Positions 38,857-48,971 of a stretch of DNA of 64,000 bases are shown here, piece by piece. The notes beneath the pieces are model-generated. The model ran no database searches, had not been told where the DNA came from, and worked only from the letters and a program-made list of their open reading frames with translations. The stretch is from Paramoeba atlantica (Eukaryota > Discosea): assembly GCA_977017575.1 (NCBI GenBank), contig CDRNVI010000044.1, forward strand, positions 310,001 through 374,000, in the 5' to 3' direction. The translations under genes were made by a program, and so were the position numbers. Position 1 is the first letter of the stretch; the number at the start of each line of letters is the position of its first letter.

Positions 38857-39029
38857 TGGGGCTAGAGAATACGCTTTTCGTGGTTATCAATACATAGCTT
38901 TTTACTTTCCGGTATAACGAAGATTTGGGACAAACAATTCAAAAGGCATGTTGATAAAATTAGTCTCTTATTGATCAAATATATTCTTTTGGGAAGAGAA
39001 GACATTCAATTTATAAAAGAATAGTTGTT

Positions 39030-41489
39030 ATGTTTTTTCGCTCCTTCCTCCGCCGTGATTTTCGAACACAGAGGATTCAAGAAGTATGCACCTCACTTAC
39101 AAGAAAGAAAGAAGAATTCGATCACGTTGCTATTGATTTAGGAGACCTCATCGCAAATGCGTATAGGGCTAAAGAGTTTAGAAACCTTGTGGGGTCAGAT
39201 AGGTTTGAGCCTATGTATAAGCATGTTCAGAACAACCTTACGAATATCCTCCGGAAGATACATGCTCGAAAGTCACTAGTGTTTCTTCTTGACGGAACCG
39301 AGGGGATGTGGAAGTGTCGAAAATATCGGAAACGAATGACTAAAAAACAAGACGGATATACTCAACGAACCGCTGGAAGTCCGCTTGTGTTTGCTATTGA
39401 GGACCGTCTACAATGCGCACTGCTAACTCGCCAATCACCTTCGGAACTTTTGTTTAGTGGGACCATGACACCAGGGTGCGCTGAATCCAAAATGGTATCG
39501 TGGGCACTGGACCTTGCTGCTCGTACGGATGTTTCGAAGAATGAGTCCATATGTTTGATTGGAAGTACGCAACTTTTTATGACGGCGGTGGGTATCACTC
39601 CGTTCTTAAACATAACTTGTTTAAAATTTGATATGGGAGAATTTCGAATGTACACATTACCTGCAGTCTTAGAATGGCTCGATTTGAATAGATTTATGGA
39701 AAACGGGGAACTGGGAGCACTCTCACGTATACGGACCGACGTTGTCCTTTTGTTGCTCTTTCTCGAAGGGTGGAGTGTGAGTGAAGTAGGCGATGTATCT
39801 GGTATGGATGCCAAGGACCTTCTTCAGGCATACCACAACGTTTGTGTATCAGAAAAAGTCTATTTATTCGAAGAAGAGCCTGGTAGAGTAGGTCTCGACG
39901 TAGCTCTTTTAACAAAACTATTGCTACGCGTTAACAAAGCAAGGCAGCAGAAGGCTAGACAGTCGTCAGCAGAGGATTACCTAGAGATCGTACTACAAGC
40001 CCATCATATGCTTACAGTTGGTGGAATAAGCAACCAAATGTATTCTTTACCTACCAAGGCAGATCCGGAGAAAGCACTCAATCTGGTAACCGCTGACAGT
40101 CTCTATTCTCAACTGAAACTCTTGAAAACATCTCGTCTGTACTGCACGTCTTCGAGCGAACGCCTAAATCCGCTTGAGTACTTTCTTACAACGCTTAATA
40201 CAGAGCTACAACTAAGTGAAGCATTGAAGACTTATGCTCCATCAAAGTTTTACAAATACAATACCGGTACAGTTGAAAAGCTCATTAACATTGAAGATAC
40301 TTTTGACGCGTTAAATGACGCACGCAACATGTTAAAGGATCTTCGAACGCGTCACAAGGCGTTGAAGGAAGCTCCCACTCACATGTGGATGCGCGTGTCC
40401 GGGGCAATGGGCCCCCCTCCAGGCTACGTCTATTTCGCGTGTGATCTCGGAGGCCTTGCTCGACGGCACGACGTTCGAATAAACGCGGCTGCGGGGAAGG
40501 GTTTCGAGGATACCAAGATGGTCAAAGGAAATACGCCTCGCCTCATAGGATATGATGCTAGTCAAACAATTTGGGAAGCTTACGAAGCGGCTAAAACTCT
40601 GCCAGAGAACCAATCTGATTTTCCGCAATTCAGGGAACTGAAGATTGTCACATGGAATGTTCAATTTAGTCGTTTTTCCGGACAGAAGACACCACTAGGT
40701 CGTCCCGGAATTGATTGGTGTTCAGATACGAGATATATTGCGCTGTCGAAGATTCTTTCAGACACAGACGCCGATATTATTGCAATGCAGGAGTGTGAGT
40801 CGCCTTGGTGGAGATATTTAACTTCTCAAAATTGGGTTCGAAAGCATTACTATCTAAGCAGTGCGGAAGACGGAGACTGTCTTTCTCCTTGGGGGAACCT
40901 TGTACTGATAAATCGACGTCTTCCCATTAGCGCTTTACAGCATGTGAATCTTCCAGGCTTTGCAGGACATCGTAGTATTGCACCAATAATAACGATTCAA
41001 ATGACTCCTACCCGAGCGTTACACATCATTTGTATTCATCTCATGGCCCCTTTTACCACGGAAAATGAAGACAATAGAAAAACTCAAGTAACTAATTTAA
41101 TAAGAAGATTAGAAAATCGGTATCATCAGCAAGAATTCATCCTTCTCGGAGACTTCAATGATTATCCAACCAATATGTTGAGCTTCCCGCCTTCCCTAGG
41201 TTTAAAGGATGCGTGGGTTGAGGCACACGGTGATGATCCGGACACACAAGCAGATGCTTACACCATAAACGGCGATCGCAACAAATATACTTCACTAATT
41301 ATTGAGCCCGATTTCTTTGGACGTGCCGATCGTATATACTTTCGAGCACCCACACTCTCCGCCTCTGCTTCTGAACTTGTGGGAAGGCGAGATGTTCGTA
41401 CCGAATTATGCATTACCACATGTCCGGAATATTTATTTCCTTCAGATCATTTTGGAGTGCTTTCCACTTTTGCGGTAAATTCAAAATGA
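39030..41489 (+). CDS. XRN-like nuclease domain fused to an EEP nuclease/phosphatase domain
   Basis: 819 residues. N-terminal ~30-270 follows the XRN 5'-3' exonuclease order. FDHVAIDLGDLI corresponds to the first catalytic Asp strand and SLVFLLDGTEGMWKCRKYRK to the DG-AP--K--QR strand. FSGTMTPGCAESKM corresponds to the GS--PGEGEHKIM strand, and TDVVLLLLFLEGWSV to the D-V-L-F-GNDFLP helix. Some catalytic acids are missing: the first Glu of PGEGE is Cys, and the Asp pair of the DADL strand reads STQL. C-terminal ~538-819 is a complete endonuclease/exonuclease/phosphatase domain with IVTWNVQ, MQECES, HLMAPF, LLGDFNDYP, RIYF and SDHFGV. This suggests a dead or altered XRN scaffold with an active EEP enzyme in RNA decay; the role is inferred. 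Confidence 0.8.
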   Translation: MFFRSFLRRDFRTQRIQEVCTSLTRKKEEFDHVAIDLGDLIANAYRAKEFRNLVGSDRFEPMYKHVQNNLTNILRKIHARKSLVFLLDGTEGMWKCRKYRKRMTKKQDGYTQRTAGSPLVFAIEDRLQCALLTRQSPSELLFSGTMTPGCAESKMVSWALDLAARTDVSKNESICLIGSTQLFMTAVGITPFLNITCLKFDMGEFRMYTLPAVLEWLDLNRFMENGELGALSRIRTDVVLLLLFLEGWSVSEVGDVSGMDAKDLLQAYHNVCVSEKVYLFEEEPGRVGLDVALLTKLLLRVNKARQQKARQSSAEDYLEIVLQAHHMLTVGGISNQMYSLPTKADPEKALNLVTADSLYSQLKLLKTSRLYCTSSSERLNPLEYFLTTLNTELQLSEALKTYAPSKFYKYNTGTVEKLINIEDTFDALNDARNMLKDLRTRHKALKEAPTHMWMRVSGAMGPPPGYVYFACDLGGLARRHDVRINAAAGKGFEDTKMVKGNTPRLIGYDASQTIWEAYEAAKTLPENQSDFPQFRELKIVTWNVQFSRFSGQKTPLGRPGIDWCSDTRYIALSKILSDTDADIIAMQECESPWWRYLTSQNWVRKHYYLSSAEDGDCLSPWGNLVLINRRLPISALQHVNLPGFAGHRSIAPIITIQMTPTRALHIICIHLMAPFTTENEDNRKTQVTNLIRRLENRYHQQEFILLGDFNDYPTNMLSFPPSLGLKDAWVEAHGDDPDTQADAYTINGDRNKYTSLIIEPDFFGRADRIYFRAPTLSASASELVGRRDVRTELCITTCPEYLFPSDHFGVLSTFAVNSK

Positions 41490-41785
41490 AAAAAAGAGAA
41501 CGCAGCCTCATGTGTCTTGAATTTTTGTTTTAGCTTTGCCTAATTCAACGAATGTTGAGATTCGCTCAGGGCAGGATTGCGAGTGCAGCAAACAACCCTT
41601 CCATTCATAACCACATGAAGGATTGTATGAAGTCTACAGAAGGACTACATAGGTATATGAGGCTACACATCTTCATTGGATATCAAATTTATAGGAAGTT
41701 GAAGTTATTGAGTATTATGATAGAAAGGTGAGTAATGAGAAAATATTGAATAGATCAATTTGGAATAAAGTACTTATTTTAATTT
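41490..41785 (+). other. AT-rich spacer, nothing recognised
   Basis: No gene or notable repeat in just under 300 bp. Confidence 0.35.
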
Positions 41786-44608
41786 ATGGTCTATATATCT
41801 GACAAGGAACGTGATAGATCCGGCATTTCGGAAAGAAAGCGACCAGGGTATTTAAGTACAAAAGATGTGGCAAACATCTACGTAGACACAATAAAAGATA
41901 CTGCTCAATTAGTGGGGCACTTTGCCAAAGGGTTCTGGAATGCGTGCGTCGGTAAGAAAGAGGAAACTGCCTCTACGGAAAATGACCCCAACGAAGAAAT
42001 ATCGGATGAATCCCCTGTTTTTAAACATAGAAGAACGAATAATCTTCTGCAGTCACATGCGAAGCGCGACGTACATCACTCAACTTTTGTTGATCGGGCA
42101 AATACTTCTTATGGTAATATTCCTAAGGAAGTGGCTGACAAGGCTAGCAGGGCGTACTCTTATCCAGTGAAAGGAACTGAAGAATCGCCTCAACAGGGTC
42201 TGAGAGAACATTTCGATGCACTTACTCCAACATCATATCGTCCTTCCTCCGATTTTCCATTTTCTCCCGCACCTATCCCTCCTCAGGCTCCTCAATCAGT
42301 TGTGTACAATTTCTACTACCAGACGCCCTACCAAACTCCAATTGCACCTGCACCTACTTTGGTAACTAATGCTTACAATGAACGAATGAAGCTTATTAGT
42401 GCCAGTGGCCTTCCTCTTCCAGCACCTGGAACAAACTCCACACTTTGGTTCACGTCAGATTCTACAAAGCCACGGAGATCCGCTTCATCGTGGGTTCCGT
42501 CGCGCAAACGTGACACTGAAACCCATCAACATAGTGAGACTCTTCAGAAACGGAAACGTGAGGTGTCGACTGGTATACAAACAGATCTCGAGACCAAGCA
42601 ATCCTTACGCTCTTCCGAGACATCGAAGGGAATCAATGTCTCTGCATCGTTCGAAAGCAATAGTATTGAAGAACCTTCCAGGAAGTTCGTTCGACTTCCT
42701 GAAGAACGTACGCACGTCGGGATGCCACTCAACCCTATTGATTTTTCCTTTGAAACAACTCGCGAAGTGAAGAAAGTTAACCAAGAAAGAGATGCGCTAG
42801 CCGAAACTTGGACGATAAAATCCAACACAGATGTTACATCGGTTGTGAAATCTGCTGTTTCAGATGGTGGCCAGCCTACGAATCCATTCGCAGCGCCCGG
42901 AGTAGTTCAGAGTGGTGCCAGTTTTATGCCTTCAGGGTTTGTAAGACCCACGCCCAAGGATAGTGGATTTACTTCTAGCACTGAGCTTCCTTCTTATATG
43001 AAAAGCTTGGAGGACAAACCTTCTGCCAATGTGGAAATAACGGCGAATATTGATCCCACGATTAACCCAAAGAACAATAAGCCGTCGCCTTTGTCTTCCG
43101 CCATGACGTTCAGAAGAGATTCCTTATCCGAAATGGGAACAAAGAAAAGTGAAACTTCATCGTTAACTGCTCTGTTTAAGGAGCAATCAAATGAAAACGG
43201 TTTTATTCGCTCAGGACCGCTTGCCGTCACATTCGAGGATGACGGTTTTGCCTCTAACGCGGAATCATCTGATGACAATCAAGACAATTCTGGGGAAGTC
43301 AATAACGCTGCTTTGCCTATAGTACCTTCGAAAAAAGCAAGTGGATCTACTGGGTCCTTTGAAAAACCATCTAATATTTCTACTAATCCCTTTGAACCTT
43401 CGCAATTTTCCGACAGTTCTTCTAACCCTTTCACGGCAATCACTAATAAAGCTGCATCACAACCTAGTCACGACAATGCACCGAGATTTGCTTTCTCAGA
43501 TCCTTTATCCTCTTCAAATCTTCTCACATCTTCAGCAAATCCTTTCACTGCTTTTGCAAGTGGAAAAGCCCAGGTCTTGCCGGAAAGTTTAAAAAACGAA
43601 TTTGCAGAAAATATTGAAGGCGGGAGACCGACTAAAAAATTAACACCCCTCTTTGATACGGCGGAGAGAATTCATGTGGAGAAAGAAGCACCACATTCTG
43701 ATGATCAAATCAAAAATACCGATGTGTTACCGAGCAGTCATACATTGAAAATTCAAGAAGATAATGCTTTGTCCAGCGGAATTGATTCAAATCCCTTTTC
43801 TTTTCATCATCGTGATGCGTGGAGGGCATCTTCTGGTGTAGTCGCAGATAAAAGCACGATTGAAGCGGAAGCCAGTAAGAGTTCGGTGCACGATAAACCT
43901 CCGAGTGTGCAAATGTTGGTTGGAACTCTTCCGCATTCCTCAGGTTCGTCCTCGTTTATCACGAGTAGTTCTACCGGTTCAAGGGGAGATTTTTCGAGAT
44001 CCCAGAGCAGTTTTGGTGCAATTGGAAATAAAATGGGCGGGTTAGAAAGTTTTGAAAAGAAAGCCCCTGCATCACTGTCTACTGCCGTAAATAGCGTCTC
44101 CCCTTTTGCAACGTTTGGGTCTGACGGAAAAAAGCCGGAACAAGACAACGAATTTCCTGGCGCGAATCATGCAATCATACCGAATCCTTTTAGTTTGGGT
44201 GGGTCAAGCATAGAAAGTAAATCCAACGCTATAGAGAAGGGACCAAAACCATTGCTTGGAGAAGTTTCCTCTGAACATAGCTCGAATTCTGGCCAATCTT
44301 TGAATCCTTTTGCCATGGGCAGTTCGGTCACTACCCGTACACAAAGCCTTGATCAAAAGAACCTGCTCGAAATTAATCCACCGAGTTTTGGAGCGAATAA
44401 AGGTCTCAGTGCGTGGAGTGCCAATCTGCCCACGAATCTTTCCAACATGGGCGCTACTTCCGAATCGGATACAACAGCAAATCCTTTTAGTGTAAATGCA
44501 TTTGGTGTAAATCCTAGTGAAACTGATGGCTCGTCCAACGCATTTTCTTTTGGAGCCTCGCAAAGTGATAGTGCTGCGCGAAAGAAGTGGAAGAGAAAGT
44601 TGTTATGA
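41786..44608 (+). CDS. FG-type nucleoporin with NPF/FxFG repeats and basic tail
   Basis: 940 residues, mostly disordered and Ser/Asn/Thr/Pro-rich. A small conserved N-terminal segment is followed, from about 360 onward, by widely spaced NPF motifs with FG-type companions: NPFAAPG, NPFEPSQF, NPFTAFAS, NPFSLGGSS, NPFAMGSS, NPFSVNAFGVN and NAFSFGAS. The end is strongly basic (ARKKWKRKLL), as in basket nucleoporins of the Nup1/Nup153/Nup60 kind. FG repeats bind transport factors in the pore channel. NPF is also the ligand of EH domains, so an endocytic adaptor is the alternative. The basic end and the FG-like phenylalanine spacing favour a nucleoporin. Confidence 0.65.
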   Translation: MVYISDKERDRSGISERKRPGYLSTKDVANIYVDTIKDTAQLVGHFAKGFWNACVGKKEETASTENDPNEEISDESPVFKHRRTNNLLQSHAKRDVHHSTFVDRANTSYGNIPKEVADKASRAYSYPVKGTEESPQQGLREHFDALTPTSYRPSSDFPFSPAPIPPQAPQSVVYNFYYQTPYQTPIAPAPTLVTNAYNERMKLISASGLPLPAPGTNSTLWFTSDSTKPRRSASSWVPSRKRDTETHQHSETLQKRKREVSTGIQTDLETKQSLRSSETSKGINVSASFESNSIEEPSRKFVRLPEERTHVGMPLNPIDFSFETTREVKKVNQERDALAETWTIKSNTDVTSVVKSAVSDGGQPTNPFAAPGVVQSGASFMPSGFVRPTPKDSGFTSSTELPSYMKSLEDKPSANVEITANIDPTINPKNNKPSPLSSAMTFRRDSLSEMGTKKSETSSLTALFKEQSNENGFIRSGPLAVTFEDDGFASNAESSDDNQDNSGEVNNAALPIVPSKKASGSTGSFEKPSNISTNPFEPSQFSDSSSNPFTAITNKAASQPSHDNAPRFAFSDPLSSSNLLTSSANPFTAFASGKAQVLPESLKNEFAENIEGGRPTKKLTPLFDTAERIHVEKEAPHSDDQIKNTDVLPSSHTLKIQEDNALSSGIDSNPFSFHHRDAWRASSGVVADKSTIEAEASKSSVHDKPPSVQMLVGTLPHSSGSSSFITSSSTGSRGDFSRSQSSFGAIGNKMGGLESFEKKAPASLSTAVNSVSPFATFGSDGKKPEQDNEFPGANHAIIPNPFSLGGSSIESKSNAIEKGPKPLLGEVSSEHSSNSGQSLNPFAMGSSVTTRTQSLDQKNLLEINPPSFGANKGLSAWSANLPTNLSNMGATSESDTTANPFSVNAFGVNPSETDGSSNAFSFGASQSDSAARKKWKRKLL

Positions 44609-44996
44609 TTAGCAAAAGAAATCTTCTAGTTATGTTGCTATAGCGAAACTGGTCTGAGACGTAATCTGTAGTAGCAAGTATGGAATAACTGTCTTAGTAC
44701 ATGTTTCATCAGCGCGATAATAGACCATTCACATCCATATCAGCCATATCAAGTTTTCATCATGAGCAAGAATAGTGTAGTTTCAGAAAAAGTACATTTT
44801 TTGTTATCTTCACATAGCGACAGTATTTTATGCATTTCCTGACTTGCGAAACGCGCCTTTAAAAAATGATGTTTTAAGAAAACAATATCTTTTACAGTTT
44901 TGTGTTACTTCTGAATTTCTAATCTACTATTTTTTTTTCTAATCTACCTGTCTTCTGTAAATTTTGGTCTTAGATCTACTTTATCACATCTCTGCG
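44609..44996 (+). other. Spacer with acceptor-like pyrimidine tract
   Basis: Contains TTTTTTTTTCTAATCTACCT and TTGGTCTTAG (ending 44973), an acceptor-like site 23 bp before the next ATG. No gene. Confidence 0.4.
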
Positions 44997-45833
44997 ATGC
45001 GCGCGTTTGCAAATCAGGACGATCCAAAAGAAATTTGTCAAAGTTACGTTGAAGTGGCACGTAGAGGACTAACGCCAGTGGATTCTAACACAATCAAGGA
45101 TAAATTTTCTGGCAGCAATTGTGCTGAATCTAGGGGAAACAACATTTCTTTGACTCGTCCACCAAAAAGGCGCATATTAGCAGTTGGATCCTACGATGAT
45201 ACAGAGCAAAAGGACGTAAAGGCTGCAGACTTGCGTCAAAACGTTGACTGCACGAAAAGAAATGTGAATGTAGAGTCTAAAGCCAAATATGTCCGAAATT
45301 CGAATGATATTGAGAGTACATTTGTTTCTGTGTCGCAGATAAATAATCAGAATAGTCACAAAAATGACGGTACATCTTCAAATTCTACGAAACCGCTTCA
45401 TGAAGCATCTAATACTAGTAATTCTGTTTCAAGTAAAATTGACGAAATCAAGTGCGAAACCGATGAAGACATCACCCACTTGCTTACACCTGACCACACT
45501 GAGTCACCCATTAAAAAGCTTCAAAACTTTGCCGAACATATTTCTTCTCGATCTCCCAAAATAGAAAGATTGTTCTCCAGTCCCAAAGGGGAAATGATAT
45601 CCTGTCACATGTTGGAAAGTAGGCAAGAAGAAGAGGAGTGCAGGCAATTGGATCCTAATTCTCGGTCGCCGAGTAGAACATCGGACCGCTCTCAAGGACA
45701 AGTGCGGGACGGTACCGAAATCGAGAATCTTACAGGCACAGAGTTGGAAGAATTTCTTAGAATGGAAGTGATGCAACCATGTGACGACGAACTGAACGAA
45801 ATAGTAAAACTCTCTAAGCAGTATGATCTTTAA
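44997..45833 (+). CDS. Unrecognised polar protein
   Basis: 278 residues from ATG 44997; an earlier in-frame start would be a TTG before the acceptor-like site. Mostly Ser/Asp/Asn/Lys-rich, predicted disordered. A basic patch PPKRRILAVGS lies around 54-65, and a helical acidic C-terminus reads LTGTELEEFLRMEVMQPCDDELNEIVKL. Patterns like these are common in nuclear regulatory proteins, but nothing identifies the family. AATAAA at 45875 follows the stop. Confidence 0.5.
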   Translation: MRAFANQDDPKEICQSYVEVARRGLTPVDSNTIKDKFSGSNCAESRGNNISLTRPPKRRILAVGSYDDTEQKDVKAADLRQNVDCTKRNVNVESKAKYVRNSNDIESTFVSVSQINNQNSHKNDGTSSNSTKPLHEASNTSNSVSSKIDEIKCETDEDITHLLTPDHTESPIKKLQNFAEHISSRSPKIERLFSSPKGEMISCHMLESRQEEEECRQLDPNSRSPSRTSDRSQGQVRDGTEIENLTGTELEEFLRMEVMQPCDDELNEIVKLSKQYDL

Positions 45834-45874
45834 TCTTTGTCTTTTACCTTCACTACACTTCATGGGCCTTGTAC

Positions 45875-45880
45875 AATAAA
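45875..45880 (+). promoter_or_regulatory. AATAAA poly(A)-like signal
   Basis: AATAAA about 40 bp past the stop of the preceding gene; suggestive only. Confidence 0.35.
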
Positions 45881-46060
45881 ACAGAAGACATGAATTGTTC
45901 ATAGAATGTTTTTCTACATAACTCGTTATTTGACATTACATTTATATGGTATCTAGTAAATTATACACAACGTAAACTGATTTTTGGATCATAACATTCA
46001 TGCAGAAAGCAATTCATTTAAGTTATATACATCAGACCATAGGATTTGATCTTGCAATAG

Positions 46061-46804
46061 ATGGCCAAATCACAGTACACTAAGAGCTGGAAAACTGATA
46101 GGTCGCTTTTTCTGGGACAGAAAAGGTGGGAGAACAAAATTAACCAACGTCAGAAGAGGATTGATAACTATCGCAAGCTAGTAGTAGAAACCGGAATCGA
46201 GTCTCAGAGATTAAGGGAAATTGATCTTAAAGAGGCAGAGCTGAAAAAGAAACTTGAGAATGCACGTGATTGCTCCAGGGAATCGTTAAGCAAGAGCAAG
46301 CTCAGGAAACGAGCATGGCATAGGGAAAGACGCGTGGAACGCGATCATTGGAAAAAAGTTCTGGCGAAACAGGGTCTCTCATCTGTTGATCAAGACTTGA
46401 AAATTAATTCAAAAGAAAATGATACTGCTGCGCCAGAAGGGAGCGCTGAAGACGTAATCTCGTCATACCGAAGGCAAAAATTTCACCTTCCATACATGGA
46501 CGACGAGTCTGACGTCACTTCAGAGGCAAATACGTTTGTGTCTCGTCCAAGCAGAAAAAGAAATTCTCCTCAGTCTTTGCCGGCTGAGACAGAACAGAAA
46601 ATTGTGCATCAGGATTCTGTGGTTCAATTTTTGGGGTTCAATCAGAATGAGGATCTCGGCTCAGAAACATCTAAAAATGCACTACAAAGTTATAAAAACA
46701 AAACGGGACGTTTTTTAAAAACTCGAACCTCAAAGGGTCAGCCCATAATGCGCAACAAGGTCACCGATTTATATTTAAAGGCAAAGAACAAATATGCAAC
46801 GTAA
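46061..46804 (+). CDS. FYV7/CCDC59-like rRNA-processing protein
   Basis: 247 residues. Strongly basic N-terminal two thirds with charged helices (RLREIDLKEAELKKKLENAR; SKLRKRAWHRERRVERDH). The C-terminus contains TRTSKGQPIMRNKVTDLYLK, resembling the family ending KTKKGQPNLNVQMEYLLQK of CCDC59/BR22 and yeast Fyv7. Fyv7 is required for small-subunit rRNA processing. The match rests on this one motif and on overall charge, so a different nucleolar protein is possible. Confidence 0.5.
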   Translation: MAKSQYTKSWKTDRSLFLGQKRWENKINQRQKRIDNYRKLVVETGIESQRLREIDLKEAELKKKLENARDCSRESLSKSKLRKRAWHRERRVERDHWKKVLAKQGLSSVDQDLKINSKENDTAAPEGSAEDVISSYRRQKFHLPYMDDESDVTSEANTFVSRPSRKRNSPQSLPAETEQKIVHQDSVVQFLGFNQNEDLGSETSKNALQSYKNKTGRFLKTRTSKGQPIMRNKVTDLYLKAKNKYAT

Positions 46805-47054
46805 TCGATATTAAGTTCGACTATCGTATTGTGGTACTTCATGCCATGCATATTGCAAAACAATTACTAAGTACACCCCATTCTTTGTGAGCGTATGATT
46901 TTTTTCTCATTGTCTTAGATAATGAAAGATTTAGATGTTTTCTTTTAGTCTTAATTTTCTAACTCTGCTTTCCCAATACGCATTGCATGCTTAGCGGGAT
47001 GAGAAGAAAATCATCCACTTGTGCAATGCTACCACTTTTTTCCTATTGCCTCAG

Positions 47055-48971
47055 ATGACTCGATGCAGCTTTCTTTTTCAGCGGAGCCTAAAACTGCTGG
47101 AATCCAAGGGGGTCCCGGTTACGTTACTCACCGCTAATTATGTCCGTGTCAGTGCCTTTGTGGATGGGAGCAAGATTCTAGGTTTTGGTAAAGTTATCGG
47201 ACCCGCCAGTGAGAATGGGGGAGAGAGCGGGGGAAGTGACGTATTTCTTGTAAAGTTCGACTCCGTGAATGTTGGTCCCCATGTCCCTCTGGAGGTGACA
47301 ACAAGCGTCTGGGTTCAAAGTGACGACCGCGCGTCGACGGGAATCATAACAAAAGTTCGAAATGATGGCACCTATAGTGTCCTAATGGACAGCGGCGTGT
47401 TTGAGGATGTTGTAGCACGAGATCGCATTGTGGCTTCCGAAGGAAAAAATCCACTGCTTAGTACCGACAGATGTAAGAACCTCGCCGAGTGGGCCTTTGA
47501 AGCGGGTGTTGAACGCAAGACAGATGCAGAGCTCGCGGCCCTTGTGCTCTGTAAGAATGGGTGGCGTCGTGAAAAGATGTACCTGCTAAAAGATGAAGAC
47601 GTCGCCGTGCTACAACATCTGCATCGGAGCACACGCGCTTCAATTCTTGAGCTTGCTGAGTGGGAAATGGAAAGCCGACGCGTGTGGCGAGAAAAGGAAC
47701 GGGAACGCGAAAAGGAACGCCTCTCTTGGAGCTACTTTACGGTGAAGTATGCCGGTGTAGTCTCCGCTACCTTTGCCAGCTTTGGTGTCTGTTCTGTCTT
47801 TCTTTGGAATTATTTGAATTGGAGGAAAGGTAGGAGGGACTATCAGATGGAACTGGCTATTGCTCGGCTTACCTCACCAAATGTTATGTGTGCTGGAGAC
47901 GACACAAGGATGGAATATTACTTAGAGACCTCAACCGATAATGTTCATGGCAGGGACGCTTCGGAAACAAAGCAAGACAAATCTAGTGATCATACTCGTG
48001 AGGCTGACATTCTTCGTCGTATAGTTCATTTCCCTAGTAAAGACGGGGACGTCTTGATTCCAAGAGGTGTTTCAGTCATGGGATCGCCACAATCAGTGGC
48101 TGTGATAGGAACTCGGGGATGTGGAAAGTCGACAGTTGTTCGCAGGGCGTTACGTGATTTGCCTGGTGTGGTACATGTTGCTGTTCGTATCGGTTGGTCT
48201 CATGAAGATCTGACTAAAGCCTTAGTGCGTGCTCTTGGAGTTGACAACCTTGCGGCATGTGGAGATTTAACGACGTTTACCCAAGAGACTCTCAGTAAGG
48301 TATCACAGAAAAACGGAATCATGCCTATCATAGTATATTCCTTACGCATGGGGGATGACTTTCTGGAAAACAAGAGACTTGTCAACGTTGTTCTAAATCA
48401 ACAACGCCATATATCCCGTGATCTAAAAATGGCTTCCACCATTTCTGAGATTGATCACACACGAGTTCATGTTTATCCTGAAATGTATGATGACATGATT
48501 TTAAGGTGGATTCAGGACCTTACTCCAGGGGATGCGAATCTTCTCCTCCGTCCTCGCATGAATCCTGATGATATTGACATTTTGGAAAGGTACCTTGGCA
48601 CTAATCCTGGGACACTACATCAGGCGACAATGGATATTTCCTGCTCTGAGGAAGGGACAGAAAAGTATGTCGAGCGGAAATCCATAGAAGCGCAAATGTA
48701 CCTAAGTGCTTTTCGGCGGCGACATTCGGAGTTGGATTCTCTACTGGATCGCTTGACCGACAGTGAATACGAGGATGGAATACCTCTGCGAGATTATCCA
48801 GATCTTGTGGACGGGAAGGAAGTTCCGAATGTCGTATTTCATGTTAACTGGATGCAAAGAGCGATCTTCTTTAACTCTAAATTAATGTACTGCGCTGCCA
48901 GATTATTGCAATCTTCTACAGAGCAGCCCATTTCTGGTGTCGAAGCAGTTGATTCGACGACCGATGTATAA
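47055..48971 (+). CDS. Membrane-anchored P-loop ATPase with Tudor-like N-terminus
   Basis: 638 residues from ATG 47055, which directly follows an acceptor-like TTTTTTCCTATTGCCTCAG. The N-terminal basic stretch (TRCSFLFQRSLKLLESKG) could be a mitochondrial signal. Residues ~85-125 have a Tudor/KOW-like pattern: GIITKVRNDGTYSVLMDSGVFEDVVARDRIV. A single membrane helix follows (YAGVVSATFASFGVCSVFLW, about 236-256). Next comes a P-loop: VIGTRGCGKSTVVRRALRDL with Lys358, like the AAA/STAND ATPases of mitochondrial membranes (Yme2/RNA12-type). Walker B is weak, since PIIVYSLRM lacks the expected Asp pair. The family is not settled. Confidence 0.6.
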   Translation: MTRCSFLFQRSLKLLESKGVPVTLLTANYVRVSAFVDGSKILGFGKVIGPASENGGESGGSDVFLVKFDSVNVGPHVPLEVTTSVWVQSDDRASTGIITKVRNDGTYSVLMDSGVFEDVVARDRIVASEGKNPLLSTDRCKNLAEWAFEAGVERKTDAELAALVLCKNGWRREKMYLLKDEDVAVLQHLHRSTRASILELAEWEMESRRVWREKEREREKERLSWSYFTVKYAGVVSATFASFGVCSVFLWNYLNWRKGRRDYQMELAIARLTSPNVMCAGDDTRMEYYLETSTDNVHGRDASETKQDKSSDHTREADILRRIVHFPSKDGDVLIPRGVSVMGSPQSVAVIGTRGCGKSTVVRRALRDLPGVVHVAVRIGWSHEDLTKALVRALGVDNLAACGDLTTFTQETLSKVSQKNGIMPIIVYSLRMGDDFLENKRLVNVVLNQQRHISRDLKMASTISEIDHTRVHVYPEMYDDMILRWIQDLTPGDANLLLRPRMNPDDIDILERYLGTNPGTLHQATMDISCSEEGTEKYVERKSIEAQMYLSAFRRRHSELDSLLDRLTDSEYEDGIPLRDYPDLVDGKEVPNVVFHVNWMQRAIFFNSKLMYCAARLLQSSTEQPISGVEAVDSTTDV

